Assembly: GCA_032622095.1 (NCBI GenBank)
Contig: CP136063.1
Coordinates: 89,321,980 to 89,385,979 of the forward strand
DNA length: 64,000 nucleotides
Source of the DNA: Siphonodentalium dalli
Lineage: Eukaryota > Mollusca > Scaphopoda > Gadilida > Siphonodentaliidae
Reading direction: 5' to 3'
Of this stretch, positions 12,574 to 22,912 are shown piece by piece. The notes below the pieces were generated by a model. It made no database searches. It worked only from the letters and a program-made list of their open reading frames with translations, and was not told where the DNA came from. Numbering within the stretch: position 1 is the first letter of the stretch; every line of letters starts with the position of its first letter. Both the position numbers and the translations under genes were made by a program.

Positions 12574-13433
12574 TGGTTAAATCATGGCAATGTTTGAGGG
12601 GTGGGGGGTGGGGGGAGTTCTGGTTGCAAAGTTTCCAAAATTTTTAGTAACAAACTTTCCAGTCAATTTTAGAAATCCTTGTAAAGTTGTAAACACATAT
12701 TTGTTCCCTGTGACCAAACTTTTTAACAGCTGCATTACTTTTCCAACAAATCAGTCCACTGCAGTATGCTCATCTTTCCTTTTCACTAGTTTTGAGGTAA
12801 GTTTTAATGGAGTTCATGGCAGTGGATTAATATCCTAGGTTTCGTAATATGTATCTTCAAAGATCTTAATCACAGCAGGTGAAATGACTCATCAATAACA
12901 TGATGATTGGCTGAATGAATTTAACAGTGGCATAAGAAATCCTGCATCTGAATTCACCATTGTCAAAGGAACAAAGATTCTCCCATTAGCCAATTGAACA
13001 CGAGTTGTTAGGTGGCAATGAAGCTGATAATAACTCCATGTGTGGGACCTTGGGACTGGGACCAGTTCATTTAGCCTTCCACTCAATGAAATCTAGGTAT
13101 GCCAACAGATTATGTAAATTGTGTGACAAATACCTGTCACAATGGGCTTTCAGGAGATCATTTAGTTTTATAGAGTTTAACAATGGATGGACGGTTGATG
13201 TACAGAATCCGAATCATTGGACATTGAGTGATGCTGATCATGAACTTTAGATTAGTTTCTTATCATGTTTATGGTGAAATGATGCTTAAAATTGGTTAAA
13301 TAACACATGTAATTCTGGGTAGTTCATCCCTTAGTAATGTTGACATGACATACTTTCTTTCCATCAATATAGAGAATGCCTACAAATTCTCTGATATTAC
13401 GATAAATGAATGAGAGAATACATGTTACCTACA

Positions 13434-13642
13434 TTAAAACTCTAAATAATCGACTCCCTAACCACAGCAGAATTATGGGTAACTTTTCAGAATTTAGTCG
13501 GAAATATGGCTTGTTGCCATTCATCGGAAAGCTCTAAGTGAGAGCTTTCCGATGAATGGCAACAAGCCATATTTCGGACTAAATCTTGAAAAGTTACCCA
13601 TAATTATGCTGTGGATAAGGAGTTGATTATTTAGAGTTTTAA
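13434..13642. mobile_element. FA variant with different ends
   Basis: Interior identical in kind to FA, but both termini read ATTAAAACTCTAAATAATCG and its inverse instead of CAGTAATGCCC. The change is mirrored in both arms. Confidence 0.85.
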
Positions 13643-13662
13643 TGAATATTTCACCCTTTATT

Positions 13663-13899
13663 AGTCCTTTCATGACAGGAGCTGCGCTTGTGCTGCATTA
13701 AATATTCTGTGCCAATACATTCTCTTACATATGTGAGTCTCCCATAGGGAGCCTCACATATATAATAAATTGCACTGGCTTACAAGGTCAAGGTATTCTC
13801 TTATCTATGCAAGGGTCCCTATGGGATGCTCGTGTATATAAGAAAATGCATTGACACAGGGTTTTTGCAAAATTTCAGGAAGCTCCAGTCATGGAAAGG
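13663..13899. mobile_element. FC element
   Basis: 'agtcctttcatgacaggagc' to 'gctccagtcatggaaagg', TTAA at 13900-13903; the left flank reads TTTATTAG, so one TTAA is damaged. Confidence 0.85.
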
Positions 13900-14142
13900 T
13901 TAATTCGTGAAATATACTTTGAGATGAATTGACTGACCAAAAAGTGCCTTGATGAGATATAATTAACGAAGGACTCGGTAAAACATCATGTTCATCAGCA
14001 AACCACAAACATCCACTGTCTGAGCCTGGCTTCAGCTTTGGTGACAAAAGACGGCACTTTGAAAACAGACTTCCAGTTTTATATGACTATCCTCCCTTTC
14101 TTGAGTGTTTGTAATTCTGATGAAATTAATCTCTATTTCCAG

Positions 14143-14201
14143 GAATGTGACCAGGTCCATATAGATGACGTGTCATCAGATGATAATGGACAAGACTTAA
14201 G
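14143..14201 (+). CDS. eya: EYA exon b, [19 protein letters not shown]
   Basis: Flanked by TATTTCCAG and GTAACT. It begins in phase 0 and ends with two bases (AG) of a serine codon completed by the next exon. The acidic segment [20 protein letters not shown] is nearly invariant across animal EYA proteins. It lies 10.3 kb from the previous exon and only 540 bp from the next, so the large intron is specific to the 5' side. Confidence 0.96.
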
Positions 14202-14403
14202 GTAACTATCACAGTCCAAATCTTTGTTACTATTCCAAGCCAAAGGGAGAGGGGTCTGGTCCAGCCCAATTTGCCATTCCCCTTTCCAAAAAAATGTGTA
14301 CTAGTGATTGGCCTAATGGGGTATAGTTGGGGTATAATTTGTTTAGGTGGTGTTAACGTTATGTCAAAGTTTCCCTTGTATCCAAGTATGAATATATAGT
14401 ATA

Positions 14404-14568
14404 CCGTAATGCCCTACATAATCGACTCCTTAACCACAGCAGAATTATGGGTAATTTTTAACTGAGAGCTTTCCGATGATTGGCAACAAGCCATATTTCC
14501 TACTATATCCTGAAAAATTACTCGTAATTCTGCTGTGGTTAAGGAGTCGTTTATTTGGGGCATCACTG
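14404..14568. mobile_element. FA element, left arm shortened
   Basis: TA-flanked, starts CCGTAATGCCC, loses about 50 bp of the left arm after 'gggtaattttta'. Lies in the 540-bp eya intron. Confidence 0.88.
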
Positions 14569-14741
14569 TAACATGGTGTGACACCGAGAGCTTAATGTTT
14601 GTGTTCAAAACAGTCCACAGGAGTCATAATAATTCTTGTATCCGGTCTATAGCTATAACTATACATATAATCTATATATTGGGTATATTCTCTACATAAA
14701 TGATCAAAACTCTATGCATTCTTTATCTTTATAACTTTCAG

Positions 14742-14902
14742 TAATTATAATTTTGGTACTGATGGATTCCATGCGGCAGCAACGAATGCCAACCTATGCT
14801 TAGCAACTGGTGTCCGGGGCGGAGTCGACTGGATGAGGAAGCTGGCGTACCGGTATCGACGGATAAAGGAAATCTACAACAGCTATAGAAACAATGTTGG
14901 AG
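14742..14902 (+). CDS. eya: EYA exon c, [16 protein letters not shown]
   Basis: Starts after ATAACTTTCAG by completing the serine codon and ends with the first base of a glycine codon before GTGATT. It encodes [20 protein letters not shown] and [20 protein letters not shown], then [13 protein letters not shown]. This is the helical insertion typical of EYA, and [14 protein letters not shown] is one of the best conserved blocks in the family. No frameshift or internal stop. Confidence 0.97.
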
Positions 14903-15040
14903 GTGATTAGAAATATACGTCATAAAATTCGATCAACTTACATTTTATGTACGCCAAATGATGGGCAATTGATTTAACAACAATGGATACTTACTTGCAG
15001 ATTATGAATAAAATAGTTAGTGATAATATTGAGTAAAATA

Positions 15041-15253
15041 CAGTAATGCCCTAAATAATCGACTCCTTAACCACAGCAGAATTATGGGTAACATTTCAGG
15101 ATTTAGTCGGAAAATATGGCTTGTTGCCATTCATTGGAAAGCACTCACTGAGAGCTTTCCAATGAATGGCAACAAGACATATTTCCAACTAATCCTGAAA
15201 AATTACCCATAATTCTGCTGTGGTTAAGGAGTCGATTATTTAGGGCATTACTA
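15041..15253. mobile_element. FA element in eya intron
   Basis: Full foldback; right end mutated (cattactattg). Fills a quarter of the 778-bp intron. Confidence 0.9.
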
Positions 15254-15300
15254 TTGCTAGTTTTCAATATTAAGGATATATCATTACAATTAGTTTCATG

Positions 15301-15582
15301 CAGGGACCAGCCTAGAGGTTTCAAATTGGGAGAAGTCACCCTAAGACTATTAGGGAGAAGTGGACTGTTGTCAGGGAGAAGTCATATTGGCTCAAGTTCA
15401 ATTTTCACCCAACATCTTCATTCTGTTATCCACTAAATATTTTGAAAAATGCAATAGCCCAGTTATATAACCATTATAATAAGAAAATACAGTTTAAATA
15501 TGATGTTGGGACATATGCACACCGTATGAGAGAGAAGTCACTTCTTCCTAGGTCAAAATTAGGGAGAAGTGGCACAATTTAG
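15301..15582. mobile_element. FG element, truncated
   Basis: 'cagggaccagcctagaggtt' through 'gcacaatttaggga', then an FB fragment replaces the end. Confidence 0.8.
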
Positions 15583-15650
15583 GGAGCGTCACTAAATTCA
15601 CCCGCTGGTGACCCCATTCTACAAATGACAGACATACTATTTGCAGGCTT
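15583..15650. repeat. FB right-end fragment
   Basis: 'gcgtcactaaattcaccc' to 'gcaggcttg', joined to truncated FG on the left and ending about 30 bases before an eya splice acceptor. Confidence 0.8.
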
Positions 15651-15680
15651 GTTCATGGGCTCCATTCTTTTCTTTATTAG

Positions 15681-15795
15681 GTTTGAATGGTCCACAGAAG
15701 CGAGAGCAGTGGTTGTTACTGCGGCAAGAGATCGAAACCTTAACAGATAACTGGCTTACGTTAGCCCTCAAGTCTTTAACCATAATAAATAACAG
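15681..15795 (+). CDS. eya: EYA exon d, [18 protein letters not shown]
   Basis: Acceptor TTTATTAG, donor GTAAGA; enters with two bases and leaves with two. It encodes [20 protein letters not shown] then [18 protein letters not shown], matching the alpha-helical region ahead of HAD motif II. Half an FB element sits in the preceding intron and ends about 30 bases before the acceptor, so the branch point must lie in or beside transposon sequence. Confidence 0.96.
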
Positions 15796-15966
15796 GTAAG
15801 ACATATTACAATCAATATTCATCTACGAATCGATGTCAATATTCATCCCACTATTTGAGATCAACACCAAATTGGTATGCTGCTTCTGATATTTTCAAAT
15901 CGACATGAGTTGGCGCAGTGGCTTCGTTTAAGCAAAAAAATGCCAATATAGATCACTGAGATATAA

Positions 15967-16176
15967 TAATGCCCGAAGTATATGACACTTTAACCACAGC
16001 AGAATTATGGGAAATTTTTCAGGATTTAGTCGGAAATATGGCTTGTCGCCAATCATCGGAAACCATTCATCGAGAGCTTTCCGATGAATGGTAGCAAGCT
16101 ATATTTCTGACTAAATCCTGAAAAATTTCCCATAATTCTGCTGTGGTTTAGGGGTTGATTACTTAGGACATTACTG
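15967..16176. mobile_element. FA element, degraded
   Basis: Left terminus poorly conserved (taatgcccgaagtatatgac); right arm intact to 'cattactgta'. An old copy. Confidence 0.75.
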
Positions 16177-16535
16177 TATGTGGCTTTAAAAAATGAGGTA
16201 TTTAGAATTGCAATCAGAAAATGACAACAAAATAGGGGCCTATGGCAACAAAGTCTCATATTCAGCAGGCAATATGTGTCAAATTAGAGAGAAATTGATA
16301 TTAATAACCACAACTGATTCAATTCGATGTCGATATCTGAACATCGATTTGATGTCGATATTTTGATTCAAGACAAAATCCCATATTCGCAGAGCACTAA
16401 AAAACTCCTGTGCACTCCTTTCAATATTCCTGTGTGATTTTCACTGCCAAATTGTTTATAGCTACTTTTTTCGGAACAGGTGAGATGCGTTCACAATGAA
16501 AAGGCCCATAAATGCTGAAAATTTCTCTCTTCCAG

Positions 16536-16657
16536 GTCTAATTGTGTTAATATCCTAGTCACAACGACACAGTTAGTTCCGGCCCTTGCTAAAGTATTAC
16601 TATATGGACTTGGAGGAGTATTTAATATAGAGAATGTTTATAGTGCAACCAAAATAG
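16536..16657 (+). CDS. eya: EYA exon e, HAD motifs II and III
   Basis: Acceptor CTCTTCCAG, donor GTAAGT. It encodes [20 protein letters not shown] and [26 protein letters not shown] carries the threonine of HAD motif II, and SATKI leads into the motif III lysine region (SATKIGKES). Both are catalytic features of the EYA phosphatase family (established). The sequence is intact, so nothing here suggests loss of phosphatase activity. Confidence 0.97.
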
Positions 16658-16763
16658 GTAAGTGATCAGCGATGTTGGTATTGAAGGAATGAACTGAGAC
16701 TATGCTTCACAGTTTAATATATTATAATTATTAATTACCCTCTAATCCTAATATTGGCCGCGT

Positions 16764-17088
16764 GACTAGAGGCTGACTTGGGAGATATCTTCTCCATATT
16801 TATGCCCTACGGAGAAGTGACTTCTCTTATATACCAGTGTGTATATTTCAAACAGCATCTTTGAAGTTTATTTAATGATTATAATGGTGTACTTACTCAT
16901 TATAATATTATTATAAATGAGCTCTTGTATTGCATAATAATATCACAGAAAGGTGACGATTGAGAGTAATTTGAACTTGAGCCATTATGACTTCTCCCTG
17001 ATAACAGTTCATTTCTCCCTAATATTCATAATAGGGAGAAGTGACTTCTCTCAATTTGAATTCCCTCAATTTGAATTCCCAGGCTCGT
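16764..17088. mobile_element. FG element, inverted orientation
   Basis: 'ctagaggctgacttgggaga' to 'cccaggctcgtccatgg', carrying 'ggagaagtgacttctc' hairpins at both ends and the AT-rich middle of FG. Confidence 0.75.
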
Positions 17089-17365
17089 CCATGGTAGCGT
17101 CTCCCATCTCTTCTGTGTAATGTATGCTTGAATAATTAATTTAAAGGATTTCTCAGTTCTATGATCATTGTGCGAATAACGTCAACATGTGATGGTAGTC
17201 TCAAATTAATTTTTAAGGTCCACAAAGTTCTGATAATTTTAGATCAATTTATTCTGGGCCATCATCAAAGCTATCCTGATTAATAAAATACACTTTTCTC
17301 ATTTTTGTTAGGGAGTTTAGCAGCATTTTTTCTATCAGTGTATTTATGTGTGATTTCTGTTTCAG

Positions 17366-17547
17366 GTAAAGAGAGTTGTTTTGAACGAATATCATCTCGG
17401 TTTGGGAGGAAGTGCACATATGTTGTTGTTGGAGATGGACGGGATGAGGAAACAGCAGCTAAACAGATGACGTGGCCTTTCTGGAGAGTTACCAACCATT
17501 CTGACCTAGCCGCGCTACACCACGCTCTTGACCTAAGTTACTTATAA
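17366..17547 (+). CDS. eya: EYA last exon, motif IV and C-terminus
   Basis: Acceptor TCTGTTTCAG. It encodes [20 protein letters not shown], then [20 protein letters not shown], then [20 protein letters not shown] and a TAA stop. GDGRDEE is the acidic HAD motif IV; in vertebrates the equivalent is usually GDGVEEE. The ending [11 protein letters not shown] matches the invariant EYA C-terminus (ALHxALELEYL), so the protein is full length at this end. [16 protein letters not shown] resembles my memory of invertebrate rather than vertebrate EYA. Confidence 0.97.
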
Positions 17548-18369
17548 TGAATCATATCATAAAACCAAAGAAAACTCGAGAGTGGGGCGAACTCAGTATT
17601 GAACATGTGACCAGACAATCATGAAATCCATTAAAACGTCAGGACAGTTACCCCCGGCAACGTGCTGCATGATTGGGTTGTTCGTTCGGAGTTATACGAT
17701 GGCGGCAAAAATGGACCAAAGGCTATGGTGACGAGAATAGGCAGTTAATCTGCTGACAGGAGGTTGTTGAAAAATGATGTATGGATAGCGTTAGTTGGAC
17801 GGTGTAGTGACTTCGGACTCAAATTTCTGAGCTGGACGTCAAGTGCTGTGAATGTCGGCTGACGAGTTTCTGCAGATTTCGCAGCAGGATCATGCATTGT
17901 GATTATCATTATGACTTCACATTCTAACCTCCGAATGGCCTGACCACATTTATCATATCTCACCGTATTGAGATGCGTTTATCAAACGACATATTCATGG
18001 ATGACATTTCATCGACGGATGACCTTTCATCAGTGACCTTGACATTACATACTGCCTTCGACCTGAGGATTCTTGCTCAGCGGTGCTGTATTCGACGGTG
18101 GAAACCTGTGAGGCTGTAACTCTTATTTATATCACTGACGTGTGTTATGTTTTCTCCCGATACCGACCTGTTTCTTGAGCCCAGAATGTGAAAACTCAAG
18201 AATTGAAGTGACATTCCAATAACAGTTATGTTTGGACAGTCAACACTGCTTTATTTCATTTCTTAATCTCCATGGTTTCAACATTTCGGTAGCTGGTGTT
18301 TGGATGTCAGAAATGACACTCGTTTTTACTTCAGTTAATTACATTCAGTGTCTTAAAGATGGTGTATCA

Positions 18370-18455
18370 AAGAGGTTCCCAGAGGGTGAATTTAGTGATG
18401 CTATCCCACACAGTGGGCTAGCGTCACCATATTCACCATCTGGGGACCTCATTCT
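18370..18455. repeat. FB hairpin in eya 3' region
   Basis: 'ggttcccagagggtg' paired with 'caccatctggggacctcatt'; one end only. Confidence 0.8.
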
Positions 18456-18509
18456 GCTTAGTATAAATGTGCCAAGATAGAGCAGTTGAGATAGCTGTGC
18501 TAAAGCATG

Positions 18510-18635
18510 GAAATTGTGTGTCTGAAATTTGCAGAATGAGGTCCCCAGAGGGTGAATTTAGTGATGATATCCTGCACAGCAGGCTGGCATTACCAAATTC
18601 ACCCTCTTGGGGACCCCATTCTTTCGGTATCTCTT
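18510..18635. repeat. Second FB hairpin in eya 3' region
   Basis: 'tgtgtctgaaatttgcagaa' through 'ccctcttggggaccccattc'. With 18370-18455 it may be the two ends of one short FB copy with ~70 bp between. Confidence 0.78.
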
Positions 18636-19045
18636 CTAGGGGTGTAACAATACATCTCTTCCTGGCACCATTTCCAACAATAACATTTCTATATAAAACT
18701 TGTGAAGACACATTTAATTTATTATTCCCAAAACACGAAGACAAACATGTTTTAAAAGATAATTTTCTATTGAAAAACCTACGCCCATTGCAGCAAAACA
18801 GTGTTATGTTTTATAAACAGCCACATTTTCTTTCCCAGCTTATGGAACAGAAGAGATACACCATCTCAAAATACTAAAATAGATTTAGTAAGCCACGCAA
18901 AGTCAATTTTGCATTTCTCGGGCCTGCACGCATGGTACCGAAACCCAATGTGTGCAACCTTTTTATTCGCATTTTATAATAATTTATAAAATGATTGCGA
19001 TATGTTTTTAAAATGATACTTTAATATTGGGTGAATTTTTTATGA

Positions 19046-19051
19046 AATAAA
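19046..19051 (+). terminator. Candidate eya polyadenylation signal AATAAA
   Basis: AATAAA about 1.5 kb after the eya stop, with another at 19207-19212. Chosen for position only; no downstream GU-rich element was confirmed. Confidence 0.25.
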
Positions 19052-19654
19052 ATACATGGAAAATCTATTGACTAACTCATTGGTATGTACCCCAGTAATA
19101 CAAAATTTAATCAGAAACTGTGTGCTCACATGCTTTTTCAAACCTGTTTGGCATGAGAAACTGTTGTGAGAAATGGAAAATTGACTTGGCATAGCCTTAC
19201 AGAAATAATAAATTCAGTATTCTTGCAGAAAAATCCGAATTCAGTATCAAGTCATTAGTTGAATTGTGAACTGCTTAACTTTGATGGGCTTTACCTTTCA
19301 TCCATTAGAGTTCTGTGGTTTATTTTAATTTAGGATTTTTTTCCAGTTGTTTGTTAAATGTTTTTATTATGGAGCTCAATTTTAACTCTGTCTAAAAAGA
19401 AAGGAAGTGAAAATGTTGGTGATGCGGAATGTGTACCATTTTCAACTATCACTTCCAATATTTACATGCGATCTCGTTTTAATTATCAGGTGTAGTTTTA
19501 AAACAAGGTCTTCCGATGGGTCATAATTCACTGAGTAAATTGCCAGGTATGAATTATGTTTTCATCATTTCATATGGATTATTACTAAGATGAGAATGTA
19601 GTTCATAAATTCACTCAGGATCAGCCTTATAGCGTTTTTATGCTGTGACCAAAG

Positions 19655-19956
19655 CTGCAAATAGTATATCTGTCATTTGCAGAATTAGGTCCCCAGAGGG
19701 TGAATTTAGTGAAGCTATCCTGCACGGTGGAATAGCATCACCAATTTCGCACTCTGGGAACCTTTTTCTGCTTTGGCATCATCTTCTATGGGAGACCTAG
19801 GATCAGATTGAAGTGGGTAATGTTCACCCATTAATCACCTCGATTATGCATTTTATCTTCTGCAAATTAGGGGATATAGAAACTTCCCAGAAAGGAAAAA
19901 GTAACTAAAAACAAATGTTAATTTGAGACAATAGATACTTCCCAGAAGATGAGGTC
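19655..19956. mobile_element. FB composite, truncated
   Basis: Left hairpin end and the ~220-bp middle are present; the right hairpin is replaced at 'gatgaggtctatc' by the last ~55 bp of an FC element (19957-20015). Confidence 0.8.
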
Positions 19957-20015
19957 TATCACTGGCACAGGGTTTTTCATAAAATGCAGGAAGGTCCAGT
20001 CATGGAAGGGTTAAC
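19957..20015. repeat. FC right-end fragment
   Basis: 'ggcacagggtttttcataaa' to 'tggaagggttaa', fused to a truncated FB. Confidence 0.75.
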
Positions 20016-20263
20016 AACCCTGGCTGAACAGCATCTCTCGTCATTCTGAATTCTACAGCATACTTAGTTTTTCTTCTCAGGCATGAAATGTTGAGTTTAA
20101 TATAGTGCTACTGTTTGTCAACTGTGCAGCGTCAGGCAAACGTTTTGCCTTTACTTCAATTTTGAAACTTGCGCCACATCGCTGCTGCAACATAGAGCCA
20201 CACACAGTGATCAACACTTCATTATTATATCAACTTAGAGACAAAACTTACAAAACTACAAAT

Positions 20264-20361
20264 CAGGCTGAGAATATGGTCCCAACCATTTTCAGAATGA
20301 GGTCCCCAGAGGGTGAATTTAGTGATACTAGCAAATGTCCGGCACCATATTCTTAGGCCTG
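20264..20361. mobile_element. Short FB element
   Basis: CAGGCTGAGAATATGG to 'accatattcttaggcctg', with most of the inner part lost. No clear 8-bp flank match. Confidence 0.75.
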
Positions 20362-20407
20362 TTTTTCTGATCAAAACTGGACCAAAAATACATACTCTGC
20401 CAATATA

Positions 20408-20623
20408 AAGTAATGCCCTAAATAATCGACTCCTTAACCACAGCAGAATTATGGGTAATTTTTCAGGATTTAGTCGGAAATATGGCTTGTTGCCATTCAA
20501 AGGAAAGCTATCAGGCACTGAGAGCTTTCCGATGAATGGCAACAAGCCATATTTCGACTAAACCCTGAAAAGTTACCCATAATTCTGCTGTGGTTAAGGA
20601 GTCGATTATTTAGGGCATTACTG
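20408..20623. mobile_element. FA element
   Basis: Full foldback starting AAGTAATGCCC and ending in CATTACTG, TA flanks. Confidence 0.9.
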
Positions 20624-21201
20624 TAGGGTTATTCTGTAATATAAACATGTGTATAAAATAGAAATTGTCACTTCAACTAGAACGACTGGGTCTAATTGTT
20701 TTATAAACATTTATGTTTGAATTCGATGAGCTGATTAGACAACTGTTCTCATTAATACATATATGCTCAATATAGACTCCTCAAATCAATTTTGTTGTTT
20801 CAACATTAAAATGCCACGTTTTGTTAAAAAAAAAAAAAAAATTCAATGAGAAATCTTCAATGTTTCTTTCTTGGAGCCTTCCCAATGGTTTTGATATATA
20901 TAGAATATAATACGTCTAATTAGGAGCTTGAATACTATGTGTGGCTTTAATGTAGGAGGCATAATCCAGGTACAAGTTTGATATATGGTTATATGTGTTA
21001 TGTCCTTTGACATGCGAAGCTGCGTCTAGCATATACCAAGTGTGTCTTTCCTTGTAAATATATATCATTATTTTAAGTCACTGTGTGATGCTCATCCAAT
21101 GTTTACAGAAGGTTTCTATGGCGATGTGTGGCACTTCATTTACATTATTCATATCCGGGTTTCCATGTCACATTCCCAATTTCCCAAAAAAAACTCGCAT
21201 T

Positions 21202-21452
21202 CAAGCCTTGAAATAGGGTGTCTGTCATTTGCAGAATGAGGTCCCCAGAGGGTGAATTTAGTGATGCTACCCCGCATAGCGGGCTAGCATCACCAAATTC
21301 ACCCTCTGGGAACCTCATTCTGCTGAGGTGTAAGCAGAATGAGGTCCCCAGAGGGTGAATTTGGTGATGCTAGCCCGCTATGCGGGGGTAGCATCACTAA
21401 ATTCACCCTCTGGGGACCTCATTCTGCAAATGACACCCTATTTCAAGGCTTG
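21202..21452. mobile_element. FB minimal form, 8-bp duplication
   Basis: 251 bp: two hairpin ends with a ~10-bp spacer (aggtgtaagc). Flanks CTCGCATT (21194-21201) and CTCACATT (21453-21460) differ at one position. Both ends share TAGGGTGTC/GACACCCTA where other copies have TAGTGTGTC. Confidence 0.92.
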
Positions 21453-21879
21453 CTCACATTCTGACTGAACTCTGACCTTTTGACTTCTTTTTTTTACCAG
21501 CTTAACTTGTTGTGGTATGATACATGATGCAATATTCATGGAATTTATGTTTGCCTATAATGTGAAATGAACATATTCCAATCCATGAACGTTATATCAT
21601 ATTACATCTATCGATTACATCACCATTTTTTCTGATAATGTTTGGTGTTACATGTTCAGGTCTGACATAGTATATTGTTAGGCTGTCATAGATGATCATA
21701 TAGTCGTCAATTGTGCACAGATTCAAAATTAAATTTCCTCCATATTTGAAGGAAATACTGTTGAATCAGATTTGACTGCTTTAAGAGCTAAATTTGAAGA
21801 CTTTTAAAACATCCACATAGTTATCTTTGTCAGCTATTTAAAGATGAATAATCCGAATTAACGCTTGCAAATTACTACT

Positions 21880-22330
21880 TCTTTGGCTTGGGGGGGGGGG
21901 GGGTAAAAAATATCTGATTTGAGTCGAGGAACCCACCCATCAAAGCTCAGAGTGATCAGATATTGATTTTTTAAATCCATTATTTTTCACCACCGATTAT
22001 ATTAAGTGGCCCAGTAAACAGTCGAAGAGAAGACTGTCTCGGACCAAATTGTGGATGAAGATGGATAACTCTAAAATCAAGTGGATTTTTTGTGTCAGAT
22101 ATTTGACAAACCAGCAAAATTCCGTTCAACATGATGTTGATAAATAACAGGCTTTGGACAATTTGATACTATAGTTGACTGTGGTTAGCATTATTTTTGG
22201 GCAATTACTCGATCCTGATTACTGAAGCCGCATTTCAAAAAATGTTGTTGTTGTTTGGATCTGAGATATGGGGACCATCGAATCGGATTGAATACCTTTA
22301 AATTATATATGTTTTTACAAAGTTCAAATC
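21880..22330 (+). repeat. Dispersed repeat, direct copy at 52655-53110
   Basis: 'ttggcttggggg' then 'taaaaaatatctgatttgag' to 'ggggaccatcgaatcgg'; includes a run of 14 G (21890-21903). Confidence 0.8.
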
Positions 22331-22699
22331 AGTGTTCTGACCACATGACTTGCACTTATTCCAAAATAGGAAATTGATCATGACATTTAAATTCTTCCAT
22401 TAGATTCACAATCATTCAGACCTTAGAAATCATCCAACTAGTTAACTCATGACAAATGTGTGCAGTTTGATCTTTTTCATGATTTCCAATCATTTATGCT
22501 CATTCATATCCAGTTTGAATAATTCCAGTTAATTGATTAATATTACGAAGAGTTTAACATGTTTTCAAGAATATTTCTTATCTTACTGTTTAAATATTAA
22601 AAAAAAAACATCAATATTTCAAATTGGGCATATAGACCCAGTGCAATGGAGATTTTGAGGATCTTTTATCGAAAAAGTCACGAATGGTGAAATGATGTA

Positions 22700-22912
22700 C
22701 AGTAATGCCCTAAATAATCGACTCTTTAACCACTTTAGAATTATGGCCAATTTTTCAGGATTTAGTCGGAAATATGGCTTGTTGCCATTCATCGGGAAGC
22801 TCTCAGTGAGAGCTTTCCGATGAATGGCAACAAGCCATATTTCTGACTAAATCCTGAAAAATTACCCATAATTCTGCTGTGGTTAAGGAGTTGATTATTT
22901 GGGCCATTATTG
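22700..22912. mobile_element. FA element
   Basis: Full foldback with TA flanks; right end reads GCCATTATTG. Confidence 0.9.

Larger units (their letters stand above)
3870..14142 (+). other. eya intron, 10.3 kb
   Basis: No exon found. Repeats occupy much of it: FA at 3893, 7497, 9558, 10025 and 13434; FG at 4857; FD at 7264, 10987 and 12352; FB at 9021; the FE-FC-FD chain at 11700-12573; FC at 13663. Stretches 5200-7260, 7710-9000 and 12574-13430 show no family I recognise, apart from a run of 17 G at 7692. Confidence 0.75.
14202..15680 (+). other. Two short eya introns around exon c
   Basis: The 540-bp intron 14202-14741 contains one shortened FA element (14404-14568). The 778-bp intron 14903-15680 is mostly transposon: FA 15041-15253, FG 15301-15582 and half an FB element 15583-15650, leaving about 200 bp of other sequence. 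Confidence 0.85.
15796..17365 (+). other. Two short eya introns around exon e
   Basis: The 740-bp intron 15796-16535 holds a degraded FA element (15967-16176) and AT-rich sequence with repeated 'gatgtcgatatt' strings near 15830 and 16330. The 708-bp intron 16658-17365 holds an inverted FG copy (about 16764-17088). Confidence 0.8.
3780..17547 (+). other. eya: eyes absent (EYA) gene, 3' part, six exons
   Basis: Six exons (3780-3869, 14143-14201, 14742-14902, 15681-15795, 16536-16657, 17366-17547) total 729 nt, giving 242 residues plus a TAA stop, with GT/AG at every junction and matching phases throughout. The protein follows the EYA domain of vertebrate EYA1/EYA4 residue by residue to the C-terminus. 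EYA proteins are transcriptional coactivators of SIX homeodomain factors and HAD-family tyrosine phosphatases, acting in the nucleus and cytoplasm in eye, ear, muscle and kidney development (family knowledge). HAD motifs II (VTTTQL), III (ATKIGKE) and IV ([10 protein letters not shown]) are present. Motif I, DxDxT, is upstream of the window. The start codon is not in the window. Confidence 0.96.
17548..19051 (+). other. eya: Probable eya 3' untranslated region
   Basis: Between the stop codon and the first plausible AATAAA on this strand (19046-19051), with a second AATAAA at 19207-19212. The first ~800 bases look unique. Two FB foldback fragments follow (about 18370-18452 and 18520-18630) and would be part of the transcript if the distal signal is used. 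Length and polyadenylation site are inferred only. Confidence 0.3.

Noticed and set aside
12892-13250. Frames on both strands that looked like a degraded coding sequence
   Set aside because: Neither translation matches a family I know, and no matching splice sites were evident.
18433-18877. Overlapping frames of 103 and 136 codons on opposite strands
   Set aside because: They read through FB palindromes; the 'GEFSDA..PNSPSGDLIL' peptide recurs in many frames because it is the translated transposon end.
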